Positions 43,245 to 52,829 of a stretch of 64,000 nucleotides of DNA are shown here, piece after piece. Under the pieces are notes generated by a model. That model worked only from the letters and a program-made list of their open reading frames with translations, was not told the DNA's origin and made no database searches. Both the position numbers and the translations under genes were made by a program. Each line of letters begins with the position of its first letter. The stretch's first letter is position 1. This stretch comes from an uncultured Muribaculaceae bacterium (GTDB lineage Bacteria; Bacteroidota; Bacteroidia; Bacteroidales; Muribaculaceae), in the NCBI GenBank assembly GCA_910577315.1, contig CAJTME010000009.1, forward strand, positions 1-64,000, in the 5' to 3' direction.

Positions 43245-45601
43245 CACTTCATCACGCATTAGTAATGGCCTGTGCAGCCGCAGCTTGCTGCGCCCCTGCA
43301 CGGGCTATTACTTTCGACAGCTTCCAATATCAGGGCAATGATGATTATTATAATCAGCGTCCGCTCGGCAAAAATGAATTCTATAACCCCGTGATTGCCG
43401 GCTGGAATTCCGATCCCAGCATCTGCCGTGTTGGAAAAGATTACTGGCTTGTGACATCTACGTTCGGCTATTTTCCCGGAGTGCCGCTATACCACAGCAC
43501 AGATCTCGCCCATTGGGAACTTGTGCGCAATATCCTCGACCGGCAATCACAGCTCGACGGCCTCGGAGAGCAGTCGCTTGACAAAGGAGGAATCTACGCC
43601 CCGCAGATTTCCTATAATCCCACAACGGGACTTTTCTATATGATAACTACCGATGTGGGCCGCAAGGTTCCGCATTTTTATGTGACGGCCAAGGATCCGC
43701 GTGGAGAATGGAGCGAACCCGTTTGGCTAAATGGAATCGACGGAATAGACCCCTCGTTTTTCTTCGATGACAACGGCAAGAGCTACATCGTCTATAAAGA
43801 AGATACCGCAGGGCGCCCGCGGTGGAGTCCTTACCGCTGCATCCGCTTCATCGAGTTCGACCCGCTGACTGGAAATACCGTGGGCGAATCATGGCCGCTG
43901 AACGAGGAAGGCGCATCGGAGAACGACAAGTTCGACCGCGCGGAAGGGCCGCATATATACAAAACCGGAGGCTTTTACTATCTCCTTACAGCCGAGGGCG
44001 GAACTTCCACACAACATTCCGCCAACATATACCGCTCCGACAATATCATGGGGCCGTGGCGTCGCTCGGGTCGCAATCCCATCCTAACGCAACGCAACCT
44101 GAAAGATCGGCGCACAAATCCAGTCACCTGCGCCGGACATGCCGACATGGTACAGACGCCCGAGGGCGACTGGTGGGCCGTGTTTCTCGCATGCCGCCCG
44201 GGTCCTGGCAAATTCCAGGCACTCGGACGCGAAACCTTCATCATGCCCGTAAGATGGAGCAACGACGGCTGGCCATACATCACCCAGGGTGAAGATACCG
44301 TGCCGCACGTTATGGAACGCAAGGGCGTTGCCGCAGGCAAAAGCACCCAAAGCGGTAACTTTGAATGGCGTGACGATTTCTCGACAGCCCAACTGCGCCC
44401 CGAATGGCTTTCGCTGCGTGGTTCAGCCGAAAAATTTTACCGTCTCGACGGCAAGCAACTCACCATCATACCTGCCGGCATAAAATCCACCGAAAAGCCC
44501 ACACCGGCCTATCTGGGACGCAGAATCCAGCATCACAAGTTCACAGCATCCACACGCGTGGGAGCTATTGCCGAAAACGGCGAACGAGGTGGCATGCTGA
44601 TTGTGAAAAACGAAGGCGCGCAATACTTCTTTGCCGTCGAACCGGGGGCCATTTCCGTAATAAAAATATCACGTAAGGGAAACGAGACACTCGCCACAGA
44701 AACGCTGGACACCTCAATGCCTGTCGAACTAAAAATAACAAGCGATGGAGAATCCTGCACGTTCAGTTACAGCCACGACGGCGCTGAATGGAATACGGTA
44801 GCCGACGGAATTGACGCATCGCATTTCAGCTGCGAGCGCACCGGCGGATTTACCGGCGCCACTATAGGCCTTTATGCCGAGGAATACTGCGGCACGGACG
44901 CGTTGCTCAAACTCCGCGACGAACGCAAGCGCCATCCCCGCATAGAATCCCTCACCTTCCCCGGCACTACAAAGTGGAGGGAAGCCTACGATGCTGTCTA
45001 CGGTCATGGCGCTATGGTCGAAAATCCCTGGGCAGCGTTCAGGGTATATTTCAACGAGTCCCAATCAGTCGACCTGTACCTCAAAACGCGTCATGGGCTT
45101 GAAATTGACCAAACCTGTTTCTATACGTCAGAACAGCAGCTTGCCGAAGGCTGGGGACAGGATGTATTGCTCGTTGGCAAAAGCATAGGCTGCGGCTCGT
45201 TCCGTGGATGGGACGGAGCAGCTACGGTATCAATCGACTCCGTCGCATCGCGCACGCAACGCGTCATATCAGACAACGCCATTGAAATCATCGACAAAGG
45301 CTGGCACTACAACGGGCACAAAATCGACATGGTCCAGCGCTATTCGGTTGATGCGGCCACACCTTGGCTCAACGTCGAAATCACATTGAGCGGACACGAA
45401 CCCGATGATGTTTTCTGCACAGGCGTCCAGCGGCTTGATTTTGATCCCAAACAGATGCAGAACATACGGCTGGATATTGAAGTGGCTCCAGACAACGTAG
45501 TCTCAACCACCGAAACCCAGCTTGACCGCCTCAGTCTGGTGAAACCCGATGCAAACGGCAAGATAAAATACAGGGTAAAAGGATATTATACCGAAAACTA
45601 A
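43241..45601 (+). CDS. GH43 glycosidase fused to a DUF4861-like domain
   Basis: 786 residues; signal peptide 1-22. The GH43 five-blade propeller (about 45-360) keeps the three acidic residues: Asp58 (WNSDPS), Asp170 (GIDPSFFF) and Glu235 (DRAEGPHIY). A concanavalin-like GH43 C2 domain follows (about 375-565). The C-terminal part (about 575-786) matches the first half of DUF4861: MVENPWAAFRVYF, VDLYLKTRHGLEID, DVLLVGKSIGCGSFRGW. DUF4861 is usually a separate, longer protein in pectin loci, so this fusion and truncation are unusual. Beta-xylosidase or alpha-arabinofuranosidase activity is likely for GH43. Translationally coupled to the GH3 gene. Confidence 0.85.
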   Translation: MTLHHALVMACAAAACCAPARAITFDSFQYQGNDDYYNQRPLGKNEFYNPVIAGWNSDPSICRVGKDYWLVTSTFGYFPGVPLYHSTDLAHWELVRNILDRQSQLDGLGEQSLDKGGIYAPQISYNPTTGLFYMITTDVGRKVPHFYVTAKDPRGEWSEPVWLNGIDGIDPSFFFDDNGKSYIVYKEDTAGRPRWSPYRCIRFIEFDPLTGNTVGESWPLNEEGASENDKFDRAEGPHIYKTGGFYYLLTAEGGTSTQHSANIYRSDNIMGPWRRSGRNPILTQRNLKDRRTNPVTCAGHADMVQTPEGDWWAVFLACRPGPGKFQALGRETFIMPVRWSNDGWPYITQGEDTVPHVMERKGVAAGKSTQSGNFEWRDDFSTAQLRPEWLSLRGSAEKFYRLDGKQLTIIPAGIKSTEKPTPAYLGRRIQHHKFTASTRVGAIAENGERGGMLIVKNEGAQYFFAVEPGAISVIKISRKGNETLATETLDTSMPVELKITSDGESCTFSYSHDGAEWNTVADGIDASHFSCERTGGFTGATIGLYAEEYCGTDALLKLRDERKRHPRIESLTFPGTTKWREAYDAVYGHGAMVENPWAAFRVYFNESQSVDLYLKTRHGLEIDQTCFYTSEQQLAEGWGQDVLLVGKSIGCGSFRGWDGAATVSIDSVASRTQRVISDNAIEIIDKGWHYNGHKIDMVQRYSVDAATPWLNVEITLSGHEPDDVFCTGVQRLDFDPKQMQNIRLDIEVAPDNVVSTTETQLDRLSLVKPDANGKIKYRVKGYYTEN

Positions 45602-45626
45602 GTCTACCCAAGGATAACCTATACCA

Positions 45627-45667
45627 ATCGTCCCCTGAAAGAAAACTAAAATCTTTCAGGGGACGAT
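45627..45667. terminator. Bidirectional terminator between GH43 and nitronate monooxygenase genes
   Basis: A 16-bp stem (45627-45642 with 45652-45667), 9-nt loop, followed on the + strand by GATTTTATAG. It serves the convergent genes at 43241-45601 and 45714-46688. Confidence 0.75.
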
Positions 45668-45713
45668 GATTTTATAGATTATCTTAACGGTGATTCAGAC
45701 GTTTACGCAACCA

Positions 45714-46688
45714 TCAGTCACGAAAGTCAGCCATAAGTTCGTCCACTATTTCAGCAACAGGTTTAACCGAACGGATGGTAGAGATGCCGGTATTGACGCT
45801 TATGATGCCGTTGGTAACATCACCGTGGAGCATCGCGGTGCCCAAACCGCCCTTTGCCATAATTTCTTTATGCAATGCCTCAGCCGATTCACCCGAACGC
45901 AACCGGCGATTGTACTCAATCGCGGCGGCAGTTGGAAGCGACCGTTCATTGGGGGCCACATCTATGAGTTCCCTTCCGTTTCCGGCCACAATCATGTCCT
46001 TTACATTTTGCGCTGCAGGACATTCGTCTGAAACTATGAATCTGGTGCCAACATAAACTCCCTGGGCGCCAAGTGCAAAAGCTGCCCGCACGCCACGGAT
46101 GTCGTTGATACCGCCGGCAGCCATAACAGGTGCGGATTTCACGGCATCGACTATCGCCGGAACAATGGTGAAAGTTCCCATACAGCTGGATGGCAGCATC
46201 CCGCCTTCGTCAATGCCCGTTGCCACTATTATGTCGGCGCCATGCTCTTCGGCCACGCGTGCGGACTCAGGAGTCGGAGTGAGCTCGCGGTGAACGATTA
46301 TGCCGCCTGCAGCCTTGATTGCGGAGTAGATTACATCATCGAAAGTGCCCACGAGGCAATACACGTTAACATCATTGGCCTTTGCCGCAGCAATGGTTTT
46401 CATCGCGTATGCCCGGGTTCCATCATCGTTAGCCGAGAATATGTTTATGCCGACAGGAGCGGAAGTAAGCCGACGCACACGCGCAAGTTCAAGACTTATG
46501 CGTTCTTCGGTCGGAACCTTGCGCCCGTCGATTACCTTTGGGCCAGCATTGGGACCGAGGACTCCAAGCGCACCGGCATTTGAAACGGCCGCTACCATTT
46601 CGGCATTATTTATCCAGTTCATTGGAGCCTGTATCAGGGGATACCGTATGCCGAGAATCCGGCAGACAGGATTATCAAGTGTTTTCAT
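45714..46688 (-). CDS. Nitronate monooxygenase / 2-nitropropane dioxygenase family flavoprotein
   Basis: 324 residues from Met at 46688 (MKTLDNPVCRILGIRYPLIQ). It is an FMN TIM-barrel with NMO/FabK features: YPLIQAPMNWINNAEMVAAVSNAGALGVLG at the start (split here: YPLIQAPM, then AVSNAGALGVLG), IVHRELTPTPESARVAEEHGAD-type phosphate region with GADIIVATGIDEGG, and PVMAAGGINDIRG then GAQGVYVGTRF. NMO enzymes oxidise alkyl nitronates such as propionate 3-nitronate; FabK enoyl-ACP reductases share the fold and cannot be excluded. It is not obviously linked to the surrounding pectin genes. The frame extends 11 codons up without support. Confidence 0.8.
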   Translation of the reverse strand: MKTLDNPVCRILGIRYPLIQAPMNWINNAEMVAAVSNAGALGVLGPNAGPKVIDGRKVPTEERISLELARVRRLTSAPVGINIFSANDDGTRAYAMKTIAAAKANDVNVYCLVGTFDDVIYSAIKAAGGIIVHRELTPTPESARVAEEHGADIIVATGIDEGGMLPSSCMGTFTIVPAIVDAVKSAPVMAAGGINDIRGVRAAFALGAQGVYVGTRFIVSDECPAAQNVKDMIVAGNGRELIDVAPNERSLPTAAAIEYNRRLRSGESAEALHKEIMAKGGLGTAMLHGDVTNGIISVNTGISTIRSVKPVAEIVDELMADFRD

Positions 46689-46756
46689 TCGTAGATATAT
46701 ATGATTCCTTTTAAGAAACAATTACCTTTAACTTGTGGTTCATACTTACGTCTCAT

Positions 46757-46798
46757 AAAAAACGCTCCTGAAAAATTCTTTGCAAACTTTTCAGGAGC
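46757..46798 (-). terminator. Terminator of the galacturonate operon
   Basis: An 11-bp stem (46764-46774 with 46788-46798); on the - strand it is followed by GTTTTTTATG. It lies 22 nt after the CE12-CE8 stop codon. Confidence 0.8.
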
Positions 46799-46820
46799 AT
46801 ATTATTACTTTACAGGTTCA

Positions 46821-48437
46821 TCATTTTTCCGCAGTCGGATTCCATCCGCTGAGAATCTTGTCGATGGTGTAGTCTGCATCTGTATCGAGGACGTATCCGA
46901 ACGCGCGTTTTGAAGTGTCCGCGCCAGGACCCGTGCACCCATACTCGGCATAATATGAGGTCTTCTCCCTCTCGGGCTTGCGCCAGTTGTGCCAACCCTC
47001 GGGACGGATATGGTCACCAATCTCACAGCGTACAAACACGGTCTTTCCGTATTCCTTCCACGGGCGCGACAGCCAGCAGCGGTCGCAACCTTCCTCCGAG
47101 GTCAGTTTGCAATCCATGAATACGAAGCCGTATGGGCGATACTGAGGCGTGGACGGCGCAGTGATATAACCTTTTTCGCGGTTGTTGCGTATCTCACAGC
47201 GGTTGAACAGGGCTGTCGCGGGGCCAAAGATGAAGTCAACAGAACCCTCTATATAGCAATCCTCATAATACTGGCGTCCAAGGCCGTAGGCATAGAGTGT
47301 GTCCTGAAAACCGAGGAAACGGCAGTTCTTGAAGAACATTTTGTCACCGCCGGTCAGGCATGCGACAGCCTGACCCGCAGTCACGCCCGAAGGATTCTCG
47401 AATGTAATGTTCTCGCAATAGAAATTGTCGGGATAGATGAATGTCGAGGCCGAGCCGGGAGTTCCCATCTCGTCACCGCACGCATTGAGCCGCGACGCAC
47501 GGTTGTCGAATGTCAGTTTGACCTTCCCCTGGCCGAGCAGCGAAAGGTTGGTTTTGCTTTGGGGCACGACAATCTTCTCGTTATAGACGCCGTCGCGCAC
47601 AAGGATGGTCGTGCGGGCATTACGATAGTCGGGCACGGCGTCAACAGCCTGCTGCACGGTGAAGAAATCACCCGAGCCATCCTTGGCTACCACAAAATCG
47701 TAATGGCGCACATACGCCCCAAGTTCAGGAATACGCGCGGCTATTGAGTCGGCAGCCATGCCGGCAACCACACGGGCGCCCGCCACATTCAGGTGGGTGT
47801 TGTCCTTTTTCCCGTCGGGATGCAGGGGCACCGTACCGGCGGGGATGTGCATGAAATAAGGCTTTGAAGCCTCGTCACCGAGAGCCTTTATCCAATCGGT
47901 AGTGGATGCGTTCAGGTCGATGCACACGACATCAAGTTCCTTCGCCACATCTTTCACCGACTGCACGTACTTGCCATGAGTGTCAACGAGTTCGCCCTTC
48001 ATGAATTTTCTGCGCGCGATTGGCGTGAACAGCACGGGAATGCCGCCTTTTGAACGTGTGTCGCGCACATAGCGGCGCAAATTCTCATCAAAATCGCCGC
48101 CTGCGACTGTGGCTCGTTCTCCCTTATCAGACGCATCGTTGTGGCCGAACTGGATGAATACGTAATCACCGGGACGAATGGAATCCATAACCACATCCCA
48201 TCGGCCCTCGCTCAGGAACGTTTTTGTCGAACGGCCATTTACGGCGCGGTTATCGACCATGACATCTTCTGTAAAGAATCCCGGCAGCACATGGCACCAT
48301 CCGCGTTCGGGATTCTGGCCGTCAAGTTTTTTTGTGGCCATTGTCGAATCGCCAATGGAGCGTATGGTCACAGCGCCGGCTCCCATAGGGAGCAAGGCTG
48401 CGAGACAAAGTGTAATGATTGGTTTGGTAAGATTCAT
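46821..48437 (-). CDS. Secreted CE12 acetylesterase - CE8 pectin methylesterase fusion
   Basis: 538 residues; signal peptide 1-22. The N-terminal SGNH domain (about 23-235) of the rhamnogalacturonan acetylesterase type has SIGDSTM (Ser31), GHND (98-101) and catalytic Asp212/His215 in DNTH. The C-terminal CE8 beta-helix (about 245-538) keeps canonical motifs: QDT with Asp379, GSVDFIFG with Asp401, and LSRPW with Arg458. One protein would thus remove acetyl and methyl esters from pectin. It lacks the short tail. The start overlaps uxaA by 4 nt, tying a secreted esterase to cytoplasmic uronate enzymes in one operon. Confidence 0.9.
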   Translation of the reverse strand: MNLTKPIITLCLAALLPMGAGAVTIRSIGDSTMATKKLDGQNPERGWCHVLPGFFTEDVMVDNRAVNGRSTKTFLSEGRWDVVMDSIRPGDYVFIQFGHNDASDKGERATVAGGDFDENLRRYVRDTRSKGGIPVLFTPIARRKFMKGELVDTHGKYVQSVKDVAKELDVVCIDLNASTTDWIKALGDEASKPYFMHIPAGTVPLHPDGKKDNTHLNVAGARVVAGMAADSIAARIPELGAYVRHYDFVVAKDGSGDFFTVQQAVDAVPDYRNARTTILVRDGVYNEKIVVPQSKTNLSLLGQGKVKLTFDNRASRLNACGDEMGTPGSASTFIYPDNFYCENITFENPSGVTAGQAVACLTGGDKMFFKNCRFLGFQDTLYAYGLGRQYYEDCYIEGSVDFIFGPATALFNRCEIRNNREKGYITAPSTPQYRPYGFVFMDCKLTSEEGCDRCWLSRPWKEYGKTVFVRCEIGDHIRPEGWHNWRKPEREKTSYYAEYGCTGPGADTSKRAFGYVLDTDADYTIDKILSGWNPTAEK

Positions 48438-49876
48438 AATGTGACACCAGTTTTGAAAATCGCAATTTCCTTCGCGCCGATTTCCTCGTGGTGAAGCGGA
48501 GCACCATTGGCCGTGGCAATCACCTTGGCAACCAGCGCGTCGAGCACTTCATCGGGTGTGTCTGTCGTAAGCAGTACTCCGGCATCGAAGTCAATCCAGT
48601 TTGATTTTTTCTTGGCAAGCTGCGAGTTGGTTGAAATTTTCATTGTCGGCACGAATGTTCCGAAAGGAGTGCCCCGGCCAGTGGTGAAAAGCACCATTTG
48701 GCAGCCCGACAGCGCCAGTGCGGTAGACGCCACGAGGTCGTTGCCGGGCGCATTTAGCAGGTTGAGGCCCTTTGTGTGGGATTTCTGCGTATAGGCCAAT
48801 ACATCGGTAACCTTAGATGTTCCGCCTTTCTGCACACAACCGAGCGATTTTTCTTCCAATGTCGTGATGCCGCCGGCTTTGTTGCCCGGCGAAGGATTCT
48901 CGTAGATGGGTTGACCGTACGAGCGGAAATAACCCTTGAAATCATTGATGAGGTTTACCGTGCGCTTGAACACATCGGCATTAGCGGCACGGTTCATCAG
49001 GATGGTCTCGGCACCGAACATCTCAGGAACCTCGGTGAGGATAGTTGTGGCACCCCAGGCTGCAAAACGGTCTGACAGACGACCGAGCAGAGGATTGGCC
49101 GTGATGCCTGAAAAGCCGTCCGATCCACCGCATTTGAGTCCGATTTTCAGTTTCGACACCGGCAGGGGCTGACGGCGGTCGCCCTTCATTTTTTCGATAA
49201 GGGCCTTGCAGATGTCAACACCGGCCTCTACCTCGTCCTCGACTTCCTGAGCCGTCAGGAATTTCACGCGGTCAAGATCAAACGAACCAAGTTCGTCGCG
49301 GAACCGGGCAATCTGGTTGTTCTCGCATCCGAGACCCAACACCAGCACACCGCCGGCGTTAGGGTGCTTCACGAGGGCAGCCAGTGCGGCGCGGGTATTG
49401 GCATGATCCTGACCGAGCTGCGAACAGCCGTAGTTGTGTGTGAATGCCCTCACATCGTCGATACCCGTAAGGTCACACTCAGCGCGGAGACGGCTGATGA
49501 TGGCGTTTGCCTGACCGTTGACACAACCGACGGTGGGTACAATCCACAATTCGTTGCGGATACCCATATCACCGTTGGCACGAAGATAACCGCGCACAAT
49601 CGGTGCGGAAGGAGCTGTCAGTTCAGGGCAATCAACCGGGGTATACTCATACTCGAGGTCATCACTGAGGCCGGTGGCAAGGTTATGTGAGTGAACCCAT
49701 TCGCCCTTGGCGATGTCCTTGGTCGCACGACCGATGGGGAAACCGTATTTTATCACTTCCTCACCGCTGGCTATCGGGCGCAGGGCGACTTTATGGCCGC
49801 GGGGAGCGACAGCGTCGCCGTCAACCAGGATGACGGCGACATTGTCGGAAGGATTTATTTGAAGAAGTCTTTTCAT
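48434..49876 (-). CDS. uxaA: Altronate dehydratase
   Basis: A 480-residue Fe-dependent dehydratase converting D-altronate to 2-keto-3-deoxy-D-gluconate. The N-terminal SAF-like domain (about 1-90, VAVILVDGDAVAPRGHKVAL) and the large catalytic domain (about 105-480) with GYLRANGDMGIRNELWIVPT, HNYGCSQLG, GLGCENNQ, LKCGGSDGFSGITANP and FTTGRGTPFG are complete, unlike species where the two halves are split genes. It overlaps uxaB upstream by 4 nt and the esterase gene downstream by 4 nt. Confidence 0.95.
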   Translation of the reverse strand: MKRLLQINPSDNVAVILVDGDAVAPRGHKVALRPIASGEEVIKYGFPIGRATKDIAKGEWVHSHNLATGLSDDLEYEYTPVDCPELTAPSAPIVRGYLRANGDMGIRNELWIVPTVGCVNGQANAIISRLRAECDLTGIDDVRAFTHNYGCSQLGQDHANTRAALAALVKHPNAGGVLVLGLGCENNQIARFRDELGSFDLDRVKFLTAQEVEDEVEAGVDICKALIEKMKGDRRQPLPVSKLKIGLKCGGSDGFSGITANPLLGRLSDRFAAWGATTILTEVPEMFGAETILMNRAANADVFKRTVNLINDFKGYFRSYGQPIYENPSPGNKAGGITTLEEKSLGCVQKGGTSKVTDVLAYTQKSHTKGLNLLNAPGNDLVASTALALSGCQMVLFTTGRGTPFGTFVPTMKISTNSQLAKKKSNWIDFDAGVLLTTDTPDEVLDALVAKVIATANGAPLHHEEIGAKEIAIFKTGVTL

Positions 49877-51324
49877 TTGTGATTATCCATAAATTTATCG
49901 AGGGCAACCTGCATGCCGTCGCGTCGGATCTGACCGAGATATTCGGCGACACGGGCGCCAAAACCGGGAACAGAAGCCTCGAAATCCTCAATGAAAATGC
50001 CCGAAGCGAGGATTTTGTTCACCGTGGCTGCAAAATCGTTCTCATCCCATGCCTCGTTGATTTTGGCAAGATGAGCTGCATCATCATCAGGAGTGAAGCC
50101 CGAGCCGGGACCATAGAGGCTGAGGAGTGCGGCGAAGGTGAAGAGCTCAAAGTCGGCAAGCTCGCCTTTACGCGTCCAGTTGTCCTTTACGGTGGGGAAA
50201 TTGCGGGCTTCCCATTTCGACAGGGAATTGAGGGCGATGCTCTTCAGGTAGTGCTTGATGTAGGGATTGTAGAAACGCTCCAGGATACCGTCGGCAAACG
50301 CTTTAAGTTCGGCGGGGTCTTCGTCAATCATCGGAAGCACCTCGCGTTCAACCATAGTGTTTACAAAGCGGTTGACGGCAGGGGTGTTGAATGCGTCCAT
50401 GACCGTTTCACAACCGAGCTGCAGAGCCACGGGTACCATACCCGTGTGAGAGCCGTTGAGAATGCGCACCTTCTTGTCCCTGAAAGCCTTGATGGATGGC
50501 ATGAACAGCGCATGGAGGCCGGCGCGGTCAAGAGGAAATTCTTCCTTGACGGTTTCCCATCCGCGACCGCCGATTGCCCAGAGGTGGTAAAGTTCGCCTT
50601 TCACCACGCAGTTGTCATCATAGCCGAGACCGGCCTTAACCTCATCAATGGTGTCGGCGGGGAAACCCGGGACAATGCGGTCAACGAGGGTGTCTACAAA
50701 GATGCAGCTGTCCTCCACCCATTTCTGGAATTCCATGGGAAGGTCGGCTTCCGAAGCATGACGCAACACATATTCGCGCAGCGTGGTCGCATTGTTCTCG
50801 ATAAGCTCGCAGCACAGGAATATGAGACCTTTTGAGGCATCGCCGTTGTAATGTTTCCAACGTTTCCAGAGCATGTTTGTGACTTTGCCCGGGAACGAAA
50901 TCGGCATGTCAGCCATTACGTCGTCGGCTTCATATCGTATGCCAGCTTCGGTGGTGTTCGACACAACGAAGCGGAGTTCGGGCGAAAGGATATAGTTGAG
51001 ATAGCGGTCATATTCGTCAGCAGGCGCCACAACGTCGGCAATCGACGATATGTAGCGTGTCTCGCGCTTTGGCTTGCCGTTCTCTATGCCTTCGAGAATG
51101 ACGTGATAGAGTCCGTCCTGGGTCTTGAGCCGCTTTATGGCGGAATTGGCGTCAAAACGGGGCGAGATGATTGCGACGTTGGTGTCAAGCACACCTTTTT
51201 CGTTGGCAATGTCGATTTGCCAGTCTACGAAAGCGCGGAGGAAGTTGCCTTCGCCGAATTGCAGAACGCGCACGGGGCGTTCTTTATATGGAGCCGTCTG
51301 GCGGCTCAGCTTTTTGAGTTCCAT
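49873..51324 (-). CDS. uxaB: Tagaturonate reductase (altronate oxidoreductase)
   Basis: 483 residues from the ATG at 51324, which overlaps the exuT stop by one base (TAATG). It reduces D-tagaturonate to D-altronate with NADH. A member of the mannitol dehydrogenase family: N-terminal Rossmann segment VRVLQFGEGNFLRAFVDWQI, VVSNTTEAGI, and the C-terminal helical domain with KVRILNGSHTGMVPVALQLG (Lys-x4-N-x2-H catalytic pattern) and PYIKHYLKSIALNSLSKW. Length is typical. It lies between the transporter and uxaA in a tightly packed operon. Confidence 0.95.
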   Translation of the reverse strand: MELKKLSRQTAPYKERPVRVLQFGEGNFLRAFVDWQIDIANEKGVLDTNVAIISPRFDANSAIKRLKTQDGLYHVILEGIENGKPKRETRYISSIADVVAPADEYDRYLNYILSPELRFVVSNTTEAGIRYEADDVMADMPISFPGKVTNMLWKRWKHYNGDASKGLIFLCCELIENNATTLREYVLRHASEADLPMEFQKWVEDSCIFVDTLVDRIVPGFPADTIDEVKAGLGYDDNCVVKGELYHLWAIGGRGWETVKEEFPLDRAGLHALFMPSIKAFRDKKVRILNGSHTGMVPVALQLGCETVMDAFNTPAVNRFVNTMVEREVLPMIDEDPAELKAFADGILERFYNPYIKHYLKSIALNSLSKWEARNFPTVKDNWTRKGELADFELFTFAALLSLYGPGSGFTPDDDAAHLAKINEAWDENDFAATVNKILASGIFIEDFEASVPGFGARVAEYLGQIRRDGMQVALDKFMDNHK

Positions 51325-52823
51325 TACTTTGCGGGATTGATGATTTTGTATTTGGGGACAAGGGCCTTCATGATGCACCAGCCGATGAGATAAGCCACAC
51401 CGCAGATGCAGAAGATGATGAAGTAACCGGCAGGTTTGCCTTCAAAGCCCATGAATGTCATATTAGTCTCGGCTGCGTAGTCAAACAACTTGCCCGAGAA
51501 GAGATTGATGAGGAACGAGCCGATACCGCCGGCCATGCCACCGATACCGATGATGGTGGCGATGGTGCTTTTGGGGAACATGTCGCCCACAACAGAATAG
51601 ATGTTGGCCGACCACGACTGATGGGCTGCACCGGCGATGCCGATGATGATGACGGGCCACCAGTAGGAATATGCGCCAAGGGGCTGGGCGAACAGCGCCA
51701 GCAAGGGGAAGAGGGCGAAGATAAACATTGCCTGCATGCGGGCTGCATAGGGATTCTTGCCTGTGCGTTCAATAATGATGGTCGGGAGCTTGCCACCGTA
51801 AATCGACAGCATCGTCAGCGCGTAGAGCACGAAGATGAGCATCTGGGCGGTGCCGGTGTCGCTGGCGAAACCATACACGTCGCTGATGTAAGCGGGAATC
51901 CAGAAGAGGAAGAACCACCACACACCGTCGGTCATGAACTTGCCGAAGAACACGGCCCATGTCTGGGGATATTTGAAGCATTTGAGGAACGGAATTGTAG
52001 CTGTCTCGCTGTCCTCAACCTCAGCTTTCTCGCGGGCTGTCTCGCCCTTGGTCTTGTTATCCTGCTCGATATATGCGAGTTCAGCCTGGTTCACGTATGG
52101 GTTTTCGGCTGGCTTGCGGTAGTAGAACATCCACACGCCCATCCACACGAAACCAAGAGCGCCAATCACTACAAAAGCCATTTCCCAACCGTTGCCGATG
52201 CCGATATTCTGGAAATAACGGGCCAGGGGCGGGATAGACAGCGGAGCTACGAGAGCGCCAACTGTGGAACCGGCGTTGAAAATGGAAGTGGCGTATGCAC
52301 GGTCTTTTTTGGGGAAGTACTCAGCGGTTACCTTGATGGCGGCGGGGAAGTTGCCGGCCTCGCCAATGCCAAGGACGATGCGGGCGGCGATAAAGTAATA
52401 AACGCTGGTCATTGCGATTGTCGATGCCACAACGCCCGTTGCCGACACCATCTGGGTGGCGCTTGACAGGCCGACGGTGTGTTCAGTGGCCCATCCGCAC
52501 AAGGCGTGAAGGCAGGCACCGAGGCTCCAGATGAAGATTGACCACAGGTAGCCTTTCTTGGTACCCATCCAGTCGATGAATCGGCCTGCAAAGAGATTAG
52601 CCACGGCATAGACGATCGAGAACACAGCGGTTATATAGCCGTAGTTGGTGTCGGTCCAGTGGAATTCGGGGGCTATGAAGTCCTTCCAGGTGAGCGAAAG
52701 CACCTGACGGTCCATGTAGTTTACTGTAGTGGCGAAGAAAAGCAGCGCACAGATGAACCATCTGAAATTGCTCGCCTTTGCCAAAGCGGCATCAGCTTTA
52801 TTCATTGTCTTTACGTTGTCCAT
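51324..52823 (-). CDS. exuT: Hexuronate transporter (MFS, ExuT-like)
   Basis: A 499-residue inner-membrane anion:cation symporter with 12 predicted helices. Family features: FRWFICALLFFATTVNYMDR in helix 1, RIVLGIGEAGNFPAAIKVTA, YFPKKDRAYATSIFNAGSTV, and GMAGGIGSFLINLFSGKLFD. Its position between uxaC and uxaB strongly supports galacturonate/glucuronate uptake. The central loop (about 220-270) is charged. The start may be Met7. It begins 6 nt after the uxaC stop. Confidence 0.93.
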   Translation of the reverse strand: MDNVKTMNKADAALAKASNFRWFICALLFFATTVNYMDRQVLSLTWKDFIAPEFHWTDTNYGYITAVFSIVYAVANLFAGRFIDWMGTKKGYLWSIFIWSLGACLHALCGWATEHTVGLSSATQMVSATGVVASTIAMTSVYYFIAARIVLGIGEAGNFPAAIKVTAEYFPKKDRAYATSIFNAGSTVGALVAPLSIPPLARYFQNIGIGNGWEMAFVVIGALGFVWMGVWMFYYRKPAENPYVNQAELAYIEQDNKTKGETAREKAEVEDSETATIPFLKCFKYPQTWAVFFGKFMTDGVWWFFLFWIPAYISDVYGFASDTGTAQMLIFVLYALTMLSIYGGKLPTIIIERTGKNPYAARMQAMFIFALFPLLALFAQPLGAYSYWWPVIIIGIAGAAHQSWSANIYSVVGDMFPKSTIATIIGIGGMAGGIGSFLINLFSGKLFDYAAETNMTFMGFEGKPAGYFIIFCICGVAYLIGWCIMKALVPKYKIINPAK

Positions 52824-52829
52824 CGTGCA

